35,194 bases of DNA from CAZTTG01 sp964615935 (GTDB lineage Bacteria; Planctomycetota; UBA1135; GCA-002686595): assembly GCA_964615935.1 (NCBI GenBank), contig CAZTTG010000067.1:1-35194 (forward strand). The letters are read 5' to 3'. Numbering within the stretch: the first letter of the stretch is position 1; each line of letters opens with the position of its first letter. The notes beneath the pieces were generated by a model. That model was not told the DNA's origin. It made no database searches and saw only the letters and a list, made by a program, of their open reading frames with translations. Position numbers and translations under genes: made by a program. Below are positions 1 through 7,538 of this stretch, one piece after another.

Positions 1-816
1 AGGACGCCGCATGATCAACTCAGAAACTCCGTACACAACTCTTGACAGTATCTCGCCGAGTCGTCTCAACTCCGCTTCCAGCACTTCGTCGTTCAGATCG
101 GCGGCAACGACAAGATGGGACTCGTGTGCCCACTTCGAGTTGCTGACACACTGAAAGAAGTTCTCACGAAACGTGGACGACCTGAGTTCTACCTTCAGCT
201 CGATGCTGCTCATCCTGAATGGGGGTTCCCCCAGACTCTGCTTTACGTCAAGAAGGTGTGGATCCAGTCGGTATCCATCATCGGTCACTTCGCCTACAGC
301 CCATTCTAGGACCACTACGTCAGGGTATTTCCACTTGTTCAATCCACCAGCGCCGTGTACGGCTCGCGTGTGCTCGATCGAAAGGGGATAGCGATTGGAG
401 ATCCGAGAGTGGCGCAGGAAGATCGCTCGGAATTTCTCCTCCGCCTGGGAAACCCGTAGGCCCGGAACTGCGCCTGTTTCCCCGTCGCCGGCCGAAGAGC
501 CGGTGCTTCCCTTGCTTGCCCTGTCGGAAAGTCCCGAGTCGGAGGCCTCGGAGGGCTCAAGGAGATCATGCTGATCGTCATTCCCCGTGTCGACGACCCG
601 GAGATAGTAGCCATGCCGGTGCGGCGTCTTTGCGATTGGTGAGCTGGGATTCTTTGACATCATTGAGAAATGTTGTCGAATGCTGGATTCCTGGTAGCCC
701 CCTGTCAGCCTAGGGAGTACACGCTTCAGCAATTCTGTCCCGTTAATTGCAGCTTCCGAGGAGTGAGGGAGAACTTCCCGAAGTATCGGTTCGAGCTTTT
801 GCCACAGTGTTCCCAT
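1..816 (-). CDS. HrgA/COG2958-like winged-helix and PD-(D/E)xK nuclease-fold protein, C-terminus off the window
   Basis: The frame is open from an ATG at 816 to the left edge (272 codons, no stop reached), with an in-frame TAG at 828-826 just upstream. The first 70 residues read like a winged helix-turn-helix, ending in a wing with HGYYLR. A Gly/Ser/Asp-rich linker follows at about 80-120. The second half carries KYPD (P165, D166), then IELK (E206, K208), then a block with FRENFF and SNSKWAHESHLVV. PD followed by ExK matches the PD-(D/E)xK nuclease core. The FRExxFQxxSNSxWA block is what I recall from COG2958 and HrgA of Helicobacter, a protein linked to restriction loci. Base composition is much lower in GC than the rest (31 of the first 60 bases are G or C), which suggests horizontal transfer. 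The family is inferred from memory of motifs. A nuclease role is plausible but unproven. Confidence 0.72.
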   Translation of the reverse strand, partial: MGTLWQKLEPILREVLPHSSEAAINGTELLKRVLPRLTGGYQESSIRQHFSMMSKNPSSPIAKTPHRHGYYLRVVDTGNDDQHDLLEPSEASDSGLSDRASKGSTGSSAGDGETGAVPGLRVSQAEEKFRAIFLRHSRISNRYPLSIEHTRAVHGAGGLNKWKYPDVVVLEWAVGEVTDDGYRLDPHLLDVKQSLGEPPFRMSSIELKVELRSSTFRENFFQCVSNSKWAHESHLVVAADLNDEVLEAELRRLGEILSRVVYGVSELIMRRP

Positions 817-855
817 ACCTGCATCCTATGTCATGTTCGGATCGAGCTTTGCTGG

Positions 856-884
856 ATTCTACGAGGGACGTCCGTTGTGGTCAA
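856..884 (-). promoter_or_regulatory. sigma70-like promoter of the HrgA-like gene
   Basis: On the minus strand TTGACC (884-879) is followed after exactly 17 bases by TAGAAT (861-856). Both hexamers match the sigma70 consensus at five of six positions. The -10 element lies about 40 bases before the ATG at 816, giving a leader of roughly 30 bases. This is the clearest promoter in the window and belongs to the low-GC segment. Confidence 0.6.
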
Positions 885-1054
885 TCAGACCTAGAAAGGG
901 GTCTCAGGCAGACACGCGTAGGGTCTGTTGCCTCCGCCGACCGAGTGCCTCCGACCCTTGCTGCCACCATCACAATCGCCCCAATGCGATTCCTTGTCGG
1001 CCGCCGCTGCGTCGCCTGCATCCCCAAGCAGATCATACATGCTGAGGCGCACAA

Positions 1055-1076
1055 TCCAGCAGTATGGACTGCTGGA
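1055..1076. terminator. perfect 9-bp hairpin downstream of the DUF5703 gene
   Basis: TCCAGCAGT and its exact complement ACTGCTGGA flank a four-base loop ATGG. The hairpin lies about 24 bases beyond the stop codon at 1100 of the minus-strand glycosidase, so a terminator or 3' end stabiliser is plausible. No run of T follows on either strand, so a canonical Rho-independent terminator is not supported. Confidence 0.35.
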
Positions 1077-1099
1077 ACCCCGGCCTTCGCCAAAGCGCT

Positions 1100-3877
1100 T
1101 CAGCGCCTGACGACATCCTTGGCCCGAGAGTCCGGATCGATATCCAGCGAGCGGATCTCACCATCGCGAAACTCGCATTTGATCTGCGTACGGTAGGGAG
1201 CGTGCAAGCGAAAGCGTGCGTTCCAGTCCTTCGGCCAGGCCGGCAGGAGGTGGATGGCGCGGCCGTCGGTCTGCAGCAGCATGGCCTGGAGGGTCCTCAT
1301 CAGGACGCCCCCGTGGTCCTGGTCGGGGACCCAGTCGTAGTTCGGCCCCCAGAAGGCGGGGAAGCGCGAGCCCGGGTGCCACTGGCGAGCCCGGGCCACC
1401 AGGTTGGCGCGGGCCTGCTCGGCCAGGCCGAGATGGGCCATGAAGAGGTCGTCCTGGCGCCAGCCGAAGTGGCCGCGATCCCAGCGGTGCTCCAGCGCCG
1501 CGAGGCCCAGGTCGACGTTCGGCTTCTCGAAGGACACCAGGCGGAAGGGGAAGACGGCGTAGAGCTCGGGATTCTCGATGTTGCGCTTGCTGGCGAACTC
1601 GCCGGCCGGGGCCAGCATGGGCACGCCCTCCACCGTGTGGGTGGGGAGCTCGGGCAGCTTCGCCCGCAGGGCATTCCAGTGGGCGCGCCGCGCCTCGCCG
1701 GTGCGCTCCGGAGGCAGGGCCAAGAGCCGCGCGGTCACCGCGTGCAGGCCGGCCACCTCGGGCATCGGGTCGGTGCACTCCCACCAGGTCTCCAGGGCCT
1801 GGGAGGGATGCATGACCAGCCGACCGTCCTCGCCCACCGGGTAGTGCTCGTCGAAGAAGGTCAGCACCTCGTGAGCCGCGGGCAGGAGCTGCTCCTCCAG
1901 GAAGGCCTCATCCTGGGTGTACTCGTGCCAGTCCAGCATCATCCACACGAGCTCGAGGCCGGAGACCCACTCCCACTTGTGCCAGCCGCTCGTCTGCAGC
2001 TTGTCCTCGCCCCGCTCGTCGAAGGGGGTCCAGCCGTAGGTCTCGCTGAAGACCTCGCCCCAAAAGTAGATGCACTCGGGGACGAAGGCGCCGCCGTGCC
2101 CGAAGTACAGGCGCGTGCGGTGGCGGAAGAGGGGCATCAGGTCCCCCGCGTACATCCGGAACAGCGGCTGCACCATCTCGAAGTCGCCGCTGGCGCACAT
2201 CGAGAGGTAGGGCAGGCGCGTGTTCTGCCACCAGTAGCCCGGCCCCCAGCGCCGGTAGTCGGCGTCGCCGGGCGTGCCCGCGTGGGGGACGGTGAAGATC
2301 GAGCCGTTGAACTTGATCGGATAGCGCCCCCGACCGGCGCAGGCGTCCACGAAGCGCTGCAGGGCGTAGGCGCGGCTCACCACCTGCGCGTCGTCCAGGA
2401 GCTCCGTCTGGTCCCCGGCGATCCGCTCCCCGTCGAGGTACAGCGCTCGCAGGCCACGGGAGGGATCCACCACGGCGGCCGCGTGGGACCACTCCCGCGG
2501 CGGCAACGCGTCCGGACGGACCAGGGCCCCGGAGGCGGTGATCAGGCGCAGGCTGCTGCCGGGATGGGTGTCGAAGAGGAAGCCGTCGTCCTGGCCGGGA
2601 GTGATCTTGTCGAGGACGCGCCCGCCGCCCGGGGGGAGCTCGCCCGGCCGGATCCAGGCCTCCAGCGTCAGGCCGCGCGGGAACCGCCAGTCCTCCGACC
2701 CCTCCAGGACGCCCGCGCCGGGAGCACCCGAGAAGAGCAGGCCGTCGCTCGCGGGCAGCGCCCGGTCGCGGCCGGTCTCCGACAGCCGGCGGATGGCCTC
2801 CTCGTCCAGGGCCCGATCGAAGAGGCTGACTCGCCCGAACTCGCCGGCGAAGCGGTTGCCGCCCTTTTGGTCCACGCCCACCCGCACCGGGTGGCGGTTG
2901 TCGGGGATCATCGCCGGCGGGGGGGAGTCCGCGCTGGAGGTGATCGAGATCCAGCTCCGGCTATAGAACTCCTCCCACCATTCCTCGTGGGCTGCCCGGC
3001 GCTCGTCGAAGGAGCGCTCGCCCGCGGACGCCAGGACGCCATCCACGGCCTCCAGCCACTCCTCGGGGCTGGCCGGATGGCGGGTCAGGGCGCAGACCTG
3101 GAAGAGGTGCGAGGAGGCCGCCGGGCTGAGCAGGCGCGCGTCGTCGATGCGCCGCCCGCCCTCGGCCACGACGACCGCTCCGAAGGTTCGGTGCAGCAGG
3201 GGATCGGGCCGCTGGAGGCCGTCGAGGCCCTGGATCCGGGCGGTCAGGGCCGGACCGTTGGAGCGGGCGTTGTGGTGAAACCAGCCGATGCGGCCGACCT
3301 GATCGCGCAGGAGCTCGTCCGGCTCGACGAAGGTCGGAGCGTGCTGGCTTCCGGGACGCGATCGATCCAGCAGGACGTCGCTCACCTCGATGCTCGGCAG
3401 CTCGTGGCGCTCGGTTCGCCAGGGCTCGAGGACCGCGGTGACGGCCACCGGCCGCTCGGCCTCGACGCTCACGCATACGATCGGGTGATGGGCGTCGACC
3501 CACAGGCGTAAACCGACCGAGCCTTCGCCATAGGAGACCACCAGGGTCGCGTCGGCCAGGCTCAGCCGGGTCTCGAAGCCCGGGCCGGTGGAGGGCGCGG
3601 GATCCAGCTCGATCCGCACCCGCCCCAGCTTGAGGAGCCGCCCGTTGTCCCCCCACGAGTCGGTCCGGGCGACGTAGAACAGTAGATCGCCGTCCGGCTC
3701 CACCCAGGCATTGAGCCCCACCTCGCCGTTGCCCAGGGGCATGGATCCCCCGCAGTCCTGCGAGGGGGTGCGCCACACCACGTCGTGGAGGCTCGCATCC
3801 TGCGCCCGCACGCCCGGGGCGCCGATCGCCAGACAGAAGAGGCCCGCTCCAACGCCGATCCAACCGCATCGCTCCAT
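1100..3877 (-). CDS. secreted DUF5703/GH95-like glycoside hydrolase with inserted LamG-like domain
   Basis: The 925-residue product has a signal peptide (about 1-26, cut near VRAQD). An N-terminal beta-rich domain holds the MPLGNGEVGLNAW motif that opens DUF5703/GH95-type proteins. From about residue 499 an (alpha/alpha)6-type catalytic half begins with YALQRF, GRYPIKFNGS and WWQNTRLPY, and ends in the LLPAWP segment usual for GH95 relatives. Between RSWISI (about 306) and VSRAYALQRF (about 499) sits a concanavalin/LamG-like insert with LTLEAWI and ALYLDGERI. The start at 3877 is backed by GGAGGG six bases upstream. The protein probably acts outside the cytoplasm on a plant or algal polysaccharide; alpha-fucosidase or galactosidase activity is only a guess. 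It stands alone between the HrgA-like gene and the pseudopilin. Confidence 0.8.
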   Translation of the reverse strand: MERCGWIGVGAGLFCLAIGAPGVRAQDASLHDVVWRTPSQDCGGSMPLGNGEVGLNAWVEPDGDLLFYVARTDSWGDNGRLLKLGRVRIELDPAPSTGPGFETRLSLADATLVVSYGEGSVGLRLWVDAHHPIVCVSVEAERPVAVTAVLEPWRTERHELPSIEVSDVLLDRSRPGSQHAPTFVEPDELLRDQVGRIGWFHHNARSNGPALTARIQGLDGLQRPDPLLHRTFGAVVVAEGGRRIDDARLLSPAASSHLFQVCALTRHPASPEEWLEAVDGVLASAGERSFDERRAAHEEWWEEFYSRSWISITSSADSPPPAMIPDNRHPVRVGVDQKGGNRFAGEFGRVSLFDRALDEEAIRRLSETGRDRALPASDGLLFSGAPGAGVLEGSEDWRFPRGLTLEAWIRPGELPPGGGRVLDKITPGQDDGFLFDTHPGSSLRLITASGALVRPDALPPREWSHAAAVVDPSRGLRALYLDGERIAGDQTELLDDAQVVSRAYALQRFVDACAGRGRYPIKFNGSIFTVPHAGTPGDADYRRWGPGYWWQNTRLPYLSMCASGDFEMVQPLFRMYAGDLMPLFRHRTRLYFGHGGAFVPECIYFWGEVFSETYGWTPFDERGEDKLQTSGWHKWEWVSGLELVWMMLDWHEYTQDEAFLEEQLLPAAHEVLTFFDEHYPVGEDGRLVMHPSQALETWWECTDPMPEVAGLHAVTARLLALPPERTGEARRAHWNALRAKLPELPTHTVEGVPMLAPAGEFASKRNIENPELYAVFPFRLVSFEKPNVDLGLAALEHRWDRGHFGWRQDDLFMAHLGLAEQARANLVARARQWHPGSRFPAFWGPNYDWVPDQDHGGVLMRTLQAMLLQTDGRAIHLLPAWPKDWNARFRLHAPYRTQIKCEFRDGEIRSLDIDPDSRAKDVVRR

Positions 3878-3951
3878 GGCTCCCTCCGGGTTCCCCAGCT
3901 GGGGCGCCCATCATGGAGTCTTCGGGCCGAGCGGGGAAGGACGCGCGCCCC

Positions 3952-4701
3952 TCAGCGCACCAGGGTCCAGAGGTTCCCGTCGTTGCTGACCAGCCCGTGG
4001 AGGGCGATCGGTGAGGACATGTCCCCCAGGCCGGTGAGGGCCGCGTCGAAGGCGGGGGCGCCGGCGAGCCCCTGGTAGACGGGACCCGGACCCCGGTTGC
4101 TGGTCTTCAGGACGTGGCCCTCCTGGTTCGCGAAGAAGGCCTGGTTGCCCGAGCGGCCCTGCTGCAGCGGCCAGGCGTAGGCGCACCAGAAGACCTCCCC
4201 GCCGTTCGCGTCCGGGAAGGGAGCAGCGGTCTTGCCGCCGGCCGGGTCCTCGGGGATGCCGGGGACGATTCCCCCCACCGAGGGCCCCGGCAACCACACC
4301 CGGAACAGGTAGCCGCCGTGGATCGCCGCGCCCTGGTTCACGTTTCCCAGGGCCGCCAGCAGGATGGAGGGCGTGAGCTCGTCCACCCCGGGCGCGCCCG
4401 CCGCCGGAGCGCCCAGGAGGCTGATCCGCGCCGGCACCCGGCCGGTCAGCTCCGCCAGGTAGCCGCTCTCCCCGGCCCCGTCCGCGTCGGTGTCGATGGA
4501 CGCGTTGGCCGCCACCTGCCCCTGCGCCATCAGGAGCGAGCGCAGGGTCGCGATCGCCACCGTCTCGTTGGCGCTCAGCTTCGCGCTGCGCATCTTCGGG
4601 ATCGCCATGGCCGCGATGATGGCCATCACCGCCACGACGATCAGAAGCTCGATGATCGTGAAGCCGGACCGATCCCCCGGCTTCCTCCCCGCATTCCCCA
4701 T
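3952..4701 (-). CDS. type IV pilin-like (pseudopilin) protein, planctomycete type
   Basis: The 249-residue product begins with a short basic leader and a prepilin peptidase site, RSG|FTIIELLIVV. Glu is at position 5 of the mature chain and is followed by about 20 hydrophobic residues, so it should be processed and anchored in the inner membrane. An in-frame ATG at 4734 exists, but the ATG at 4701 is preferred: AAGGGGGG lies eight bases upstream and the leader length is then normal. The C-terminal half has the CAYAWPLQQGRSGNQAFF segment that recurs in planctomycete pseudopilins, probably a soluble head domain. No assembly ATPase, platform protein or prepilin peptidase is nearby, so it is an orphan minor pilin or secretion pseudopilin. 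It lies 100 bases after the glycosyltransferase operon. Confidence 0.8.
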   Translation of the reverse strand: MGNAGRKPGDRSGFTIIELLIVVAVMAIIAAMAIPKMRSAKLSANETVAIATLRSLLMAQGQVAANASIDTDADGAGESGYLAELTGRVPARISLLGAPAAGAPGVDELTPSILLAALGNVNQGAAIHGGYLFRVWLPGPSVGGIVPGIPEDPAGGKTAAPFPDANGGEVFWCAYAWPLQQGRSGNQAFFANQEGHVLKTSNRGPGPVYQGLAGAPAFDAALTGLGDMSSPIALHGLVSNDGNLWTLVR

Positions 4702-4800
4702 GCCAGTGCCCCCCTTGCCTCGCGGAGCCCGCACGCCCCTCCCCCGGGTGCGTCCGGAGCTCCCACCGATTCCCGGATCGGCCGTCGGAGGCGGGCGCCT

Positions 4801-6162
4801 TCAGCCGGGCCGCGGAATCCCGTCCCTCCCGCTGCCGGCGGGCCCGGAGAGGACCACCCGGTAGACCCCGGCGACCTCCCTCGCCATCTCCCCCGCCCCG
4901 CGCGGCTCGGGGGCGGCCGCGAGTCGCGAGCGGAAGGCCGGGTCGACCAACCGGGACAGCGCTCGAGCCCAGGCTCCCGGGTCATCGGGCGAGAGGGTGC
5001 CCTCGGGGGCGGCGGCCCGGGCCAGCCCGCCGACCTCCGAGACCAGGACCGGCAGGCCCGCGGCGCGGGCTTCGCGCACCGAGAGGCCGAAGACCTCGTT
5101 CCAGCGCGAGGGCGCCGCCACGGCATCCAGGCGCGCGAGGACGCGGGGAAGCTCGGCGGCGGGATAGGGGCCGAGGAGCCGGATCCGACCGTCCCCCGCG
5201 GCGAGCTCGCGCAAGGCCTCGACGGTGCTCGCGTCGCCGTGATAGGGCGCGAGCTCGCCGTGGACCTCGATGCGGACGCGCGGATCCTCGACCCCCCGCA
5301 GGGCGAGGCAGAGCTCCAGCACCCCCTTGCTCGGCTGGACCGCGCCCAGGACGCCCACCCGGAGCTCGTCGTCGCGCCGGGGGCGCAGCGCCCGCTCGGC
5401 GGTGACGGCGCGGGCGATCTCCGCGACCTCGATCCCGTTCTCGACGACCCCCATGCGCTCGCGCTCCAGGCCCGCCCCGGCGAAGACCTCGAGGGCCGCT
5501 CGCGAGGGGATCAGGAGCCGGTCGGGCGCGCGCAGCGACTCCAGCGCGAACTCGCTGCGCGCGCGGACGACGGCCAGGTCGCCGGGGAGCTCCTGGCCCG
5601 AGGGGCCGCGCGCCTCGCCCCCGCCCGAGGGCATCAGATGCGGCCAGGTGGTGGCGAGGCACTCCGCGCAGGCGACGTGGACCACCTCCTCGCAGCGCGA
5701 GCCGTCCGAGCGCAGCATCTGCCCGCGCGGGCACAGGGGCCAGTAGTCGTGCAGCGTCATCACGAGCGGCAGCCCGGCGCGTCGGATCGCGCCCAGGGCG
5801 CCCAGGCCGAAGCCCGTGAGGTGCTGCGCGTGGACCAGATCGCAGGGCCCCTCCGCCAGCCAGGCCCGGAGGGCCTCCTCGGCGCGAGGGTACGCGACCA
5901 GGTCGGCCAGGGCCGAGCAGCCCTGCCAGCGCCAGGCCAGCCGCCGCACGGCAACGCCCTGGTCCACCGAGTCGCGGAAGCTCCAGGGCGGCCGTCCCTC
6001 GCCCATGTCCAGGGCCAGCACGCGCACCCGGTGCCCCAGCTCGAGCAGGCGACGGGCGAGGGTGCGGGAGTGGCCCGGAACCCCGCCGCCGTCCGGCGGC
6101 CAGCCGTTGGCGAGGAGGCCGACGTCCAGGCCGACGGCCGGTGCCCCGCCAGCGGAGCTCAG
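4801..6162 (-). CDS. GT4-family glycosyltransferase, probable CTG start
   Basis: This is a GT-B fold glycosyltransferase that probably transfers a sugar from a nucleotide-sugar donor to an envelope or exopolysaccharide acceptor. The first in-frame ATG or GTG (GTG at 6027) would remove the Gly-rich first strand and loop of the fold: LLANGWPPDGGGVPGHS, encoded just upstream. Extending the frame reaches CTG at 6162, which overlaps the previous gene's TGA as CTGA and gives 453 residues. I therefore place the start at 6162, with a non-standard codon. The donor domain has SRWNEVFGLSVREARAAGLP with the E-x7-E motif. A middle region contains LCPRGQML followed by three further Cys (C..CAEC), as in the next glycosyltransferase. 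It is the last gene of a three-gene unit. The start is uncertain. Confidence 0.82.
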   Translation of the reverse strand: MSSAGGAPAVGLDVGLLANGWPPDGGGVPGHSRTLARRLLELGHRVRVLALDMGEGRPPWSFRDSVDQGVAVRRLAWRWQGCSALADLVAYPRAEEALRAWLAEGPCDLVHAQHLTGFGLGALGAIRRAGLPLVMTLHDYWPLCPRGQMLRSDGSRCEEVVHVACAECLATTWPHLMPSGGGEARGPSGQELPGDLAVVRARSEFALESLRAPDRLLIPSRAALEVFAGAGLERERMGVVENGIEVAEIARAVTAERALRPRRDDELRVGVLGAVQPSKGVLELCLALRGVEDPRVRIEVHGELAPYHGDASTVEALRELAAGDGRIRLLGPYPAAELPRVLARLDAVAAPSRWNEVFGLSVREARAAGLPVLVSEVGGLARAAAPEGTLSPDDPGAWARALSRLVDPAFRSRLAAAPEPRGAGEMAREVAGVYRVVLSGPAGSGRDGIPRPG

Positions 6163-7538
6163 GGCACCGCCCCCGCCTCGGCCGGCCTCCCGGACTCCGT
6201 CCCCTCCAGCCGCCCGTAGATCGCCTCGAGCGCCGCGACGTGCTCGTCGAGGTGCATGGGCGCGGAGGGCTCGAGGCGCGCCGGCAGGCGGCCGTCGATC
6301 ACCTCCTCGAGGGCGTCCGCCAGGCGGGCGGCGTCACCGCGAGGAAAGACCCGACCGTGCTCCCCGTCGCGGACCACCTCGGCCAGGCCCTCGACGTCGC
6401 TGGCGATCACCGGCAGGCCGGCGCTGCGCGCCTGCAGCGCGGCCAGCGGCGCGTTCTCGGTCCAGATCGAGGGAATCACCAGCGCGTGGAGCTCGGCCAG
6501 CACGCCGGCGAGCTCGGCGGGCTCGAAGGGCGGGAGGACCTCGACCCGCGGCGAGGGGGCGCGCTCCAGGACCGCCCGGGGGAAGCGCTGGTAGCGCCCC
6601 GCCACCCCGGCGCCGCGCAGGCGCACCTTCCAGTCGCGAGCCGCGAGGCCCGGCCGGCGCTCCAGGATCCGGACCGCCTCGAGCAGGGTGGCCAGGCCCT
6701 TGTGCGGAGCGTACTGGCCGACGTAGCCGATGCACACGGGCGCGGCGGGCGGCGCGGCGCGCGCGGCGCGCAGGGGCTCCTGGTCGAAGGCGTAGACCAG
6801 GCGAGTGAGCCTGCTCGGCGGCACCCCGCGGGCGAGGAAGGCGCGCGCGATGGCGCGGGTCGGCGCGATCAGGCGGCCCACGACCTCCAGGCACTCCGCG
6901 ACCGCGGCCTCCCGCCGCTCGACGTCGGCGGCCGTCGCCACCAGCCCCAGGCCGCCCGCCAGCGAGAGCCCCGGGGCCGCCGTGCGCTTGAGGGCGATCT
7001 GGAGAGGAGCTCCGTCGAAGCGCGAGGGGTGCCGGATGCAGCGCGCGCAGGCCGCGGCCGGGTGGGGCCCGCCGCAGGGCCGGAGCCGCCAGTCGAGCAG
7101 GTGCCCGCGGTGGCACAGGAGGCCCAGGTCCGTCAGGGTCAGGACCGTGGGTATCCCGCGCGCCCGGCACAAGGCGGGCAGTCGCACGGAGAGGGACCAC
7201 AGCAGGTGCAGGAAGTGCACCCGCTCCGGCCGCCAGCTCTGCAGCACGCTCTCGAAGGAGCGCTCGAGGTCGGGGTTGCGCCAGCTGCGCTCGAAGGGCT
7301 TGCGCGGGCTGGGGGGATTGTCGAGCAAGAAGAGCCGCAGGCCCTCCTGGCTCAGGGCGCGCACGCCGCAGCGCGGCCGCCCGCGCTCGTGAACGGGGAT
7401 CGCGACCGCCACCTCCCGACCCGAGCGCGCCAGGCCGCGAGCCAGCTCGAGGGTGTAGGACTCGGTGCCCCAACGCCCGCGCGGCGGGAAGCCAGTGGAG
7501 ACCAGGAGGATCCGCGGTCCGCCGGCGGCGCTCGTCAC
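6159..7538 (-). CDS. GT4-family glycosyltransferase
   Basis: The 459-residue product begins at a GTG (7538) that overlaps the TGA of the upstream sulfatase-like gene as GTGA, so translation is probably coupled. The N-terminal strand and loop STGFPPRGRWGTESY is the GT4 acceptor-side motif. The donor domain has IGYVGQYAPHKGLATLLEA and SIWTENAPLAALQARSAGLP. In the latter the second Glu of the E-x7-E pair is Gln, a substitution at a donor-binding position. A cysteine-rich segment (LCHRGHLL, then CGG, CARC) resembles that of the partner enzyme and may bind a metal. It probably works with the partner on a surface glycan or glycolipid. The acceptor and sugar cannot be read from the sequence. Confidence 0.85.
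   Translation of the reverse strand: MTSAAGGPRILLVSTGFPPRGRWGTESYTLELARGLARSGREVAVAIPVHERGRPRCGVRALSQEGLRLFLLDNPPSPRKPFERSWRNPDLERSFESVLQSWRPERVHFLHLLWSLSVRLPALCRARGIPTVLTLTDLGLLCHRGHLLDWRLRPCGGPHPAAACARCIRHPSRFDGAPLQIALKRTAAPGLSLAGGLGLVATAADVERREAAVAECLEVVGRLIAPTRAIARAFLARGVPPSRLTRLVYAFDQEPLRAARAAPPAAPVCIGYVGQYAPHKGLATLLEAVRILERRPGLAARDWKVRLRGAGVAGRYQRFPRAVLERAPSPRVEVLPPFEPAELAGVLAELHALVIPSIWTENAPLAALQARSAGLPVIASDVEGLAEVVRDGEHGRVFPRGDAARLADALEEVIDGRLPARLEPSAPMHLDEHVAALEAIYGRLEGTESGRPAEAGAVP

Noticed and set aside
219..713. Plus-strand small frames in 115-1196
   Set aside because: They lie opposite the HrgA-like frame, which has motifs, an upstream stop and a promoter; the plus frames have none.
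1064..3511. 815-codon open frame on the plus strand opposite the DUF5703 gene
   Set aside because: Rich in Arg, Gly, Pro and Ala with no domain; a high-GC shadow of a gene with a signal peptide, ribosome-binding site and family motifs.
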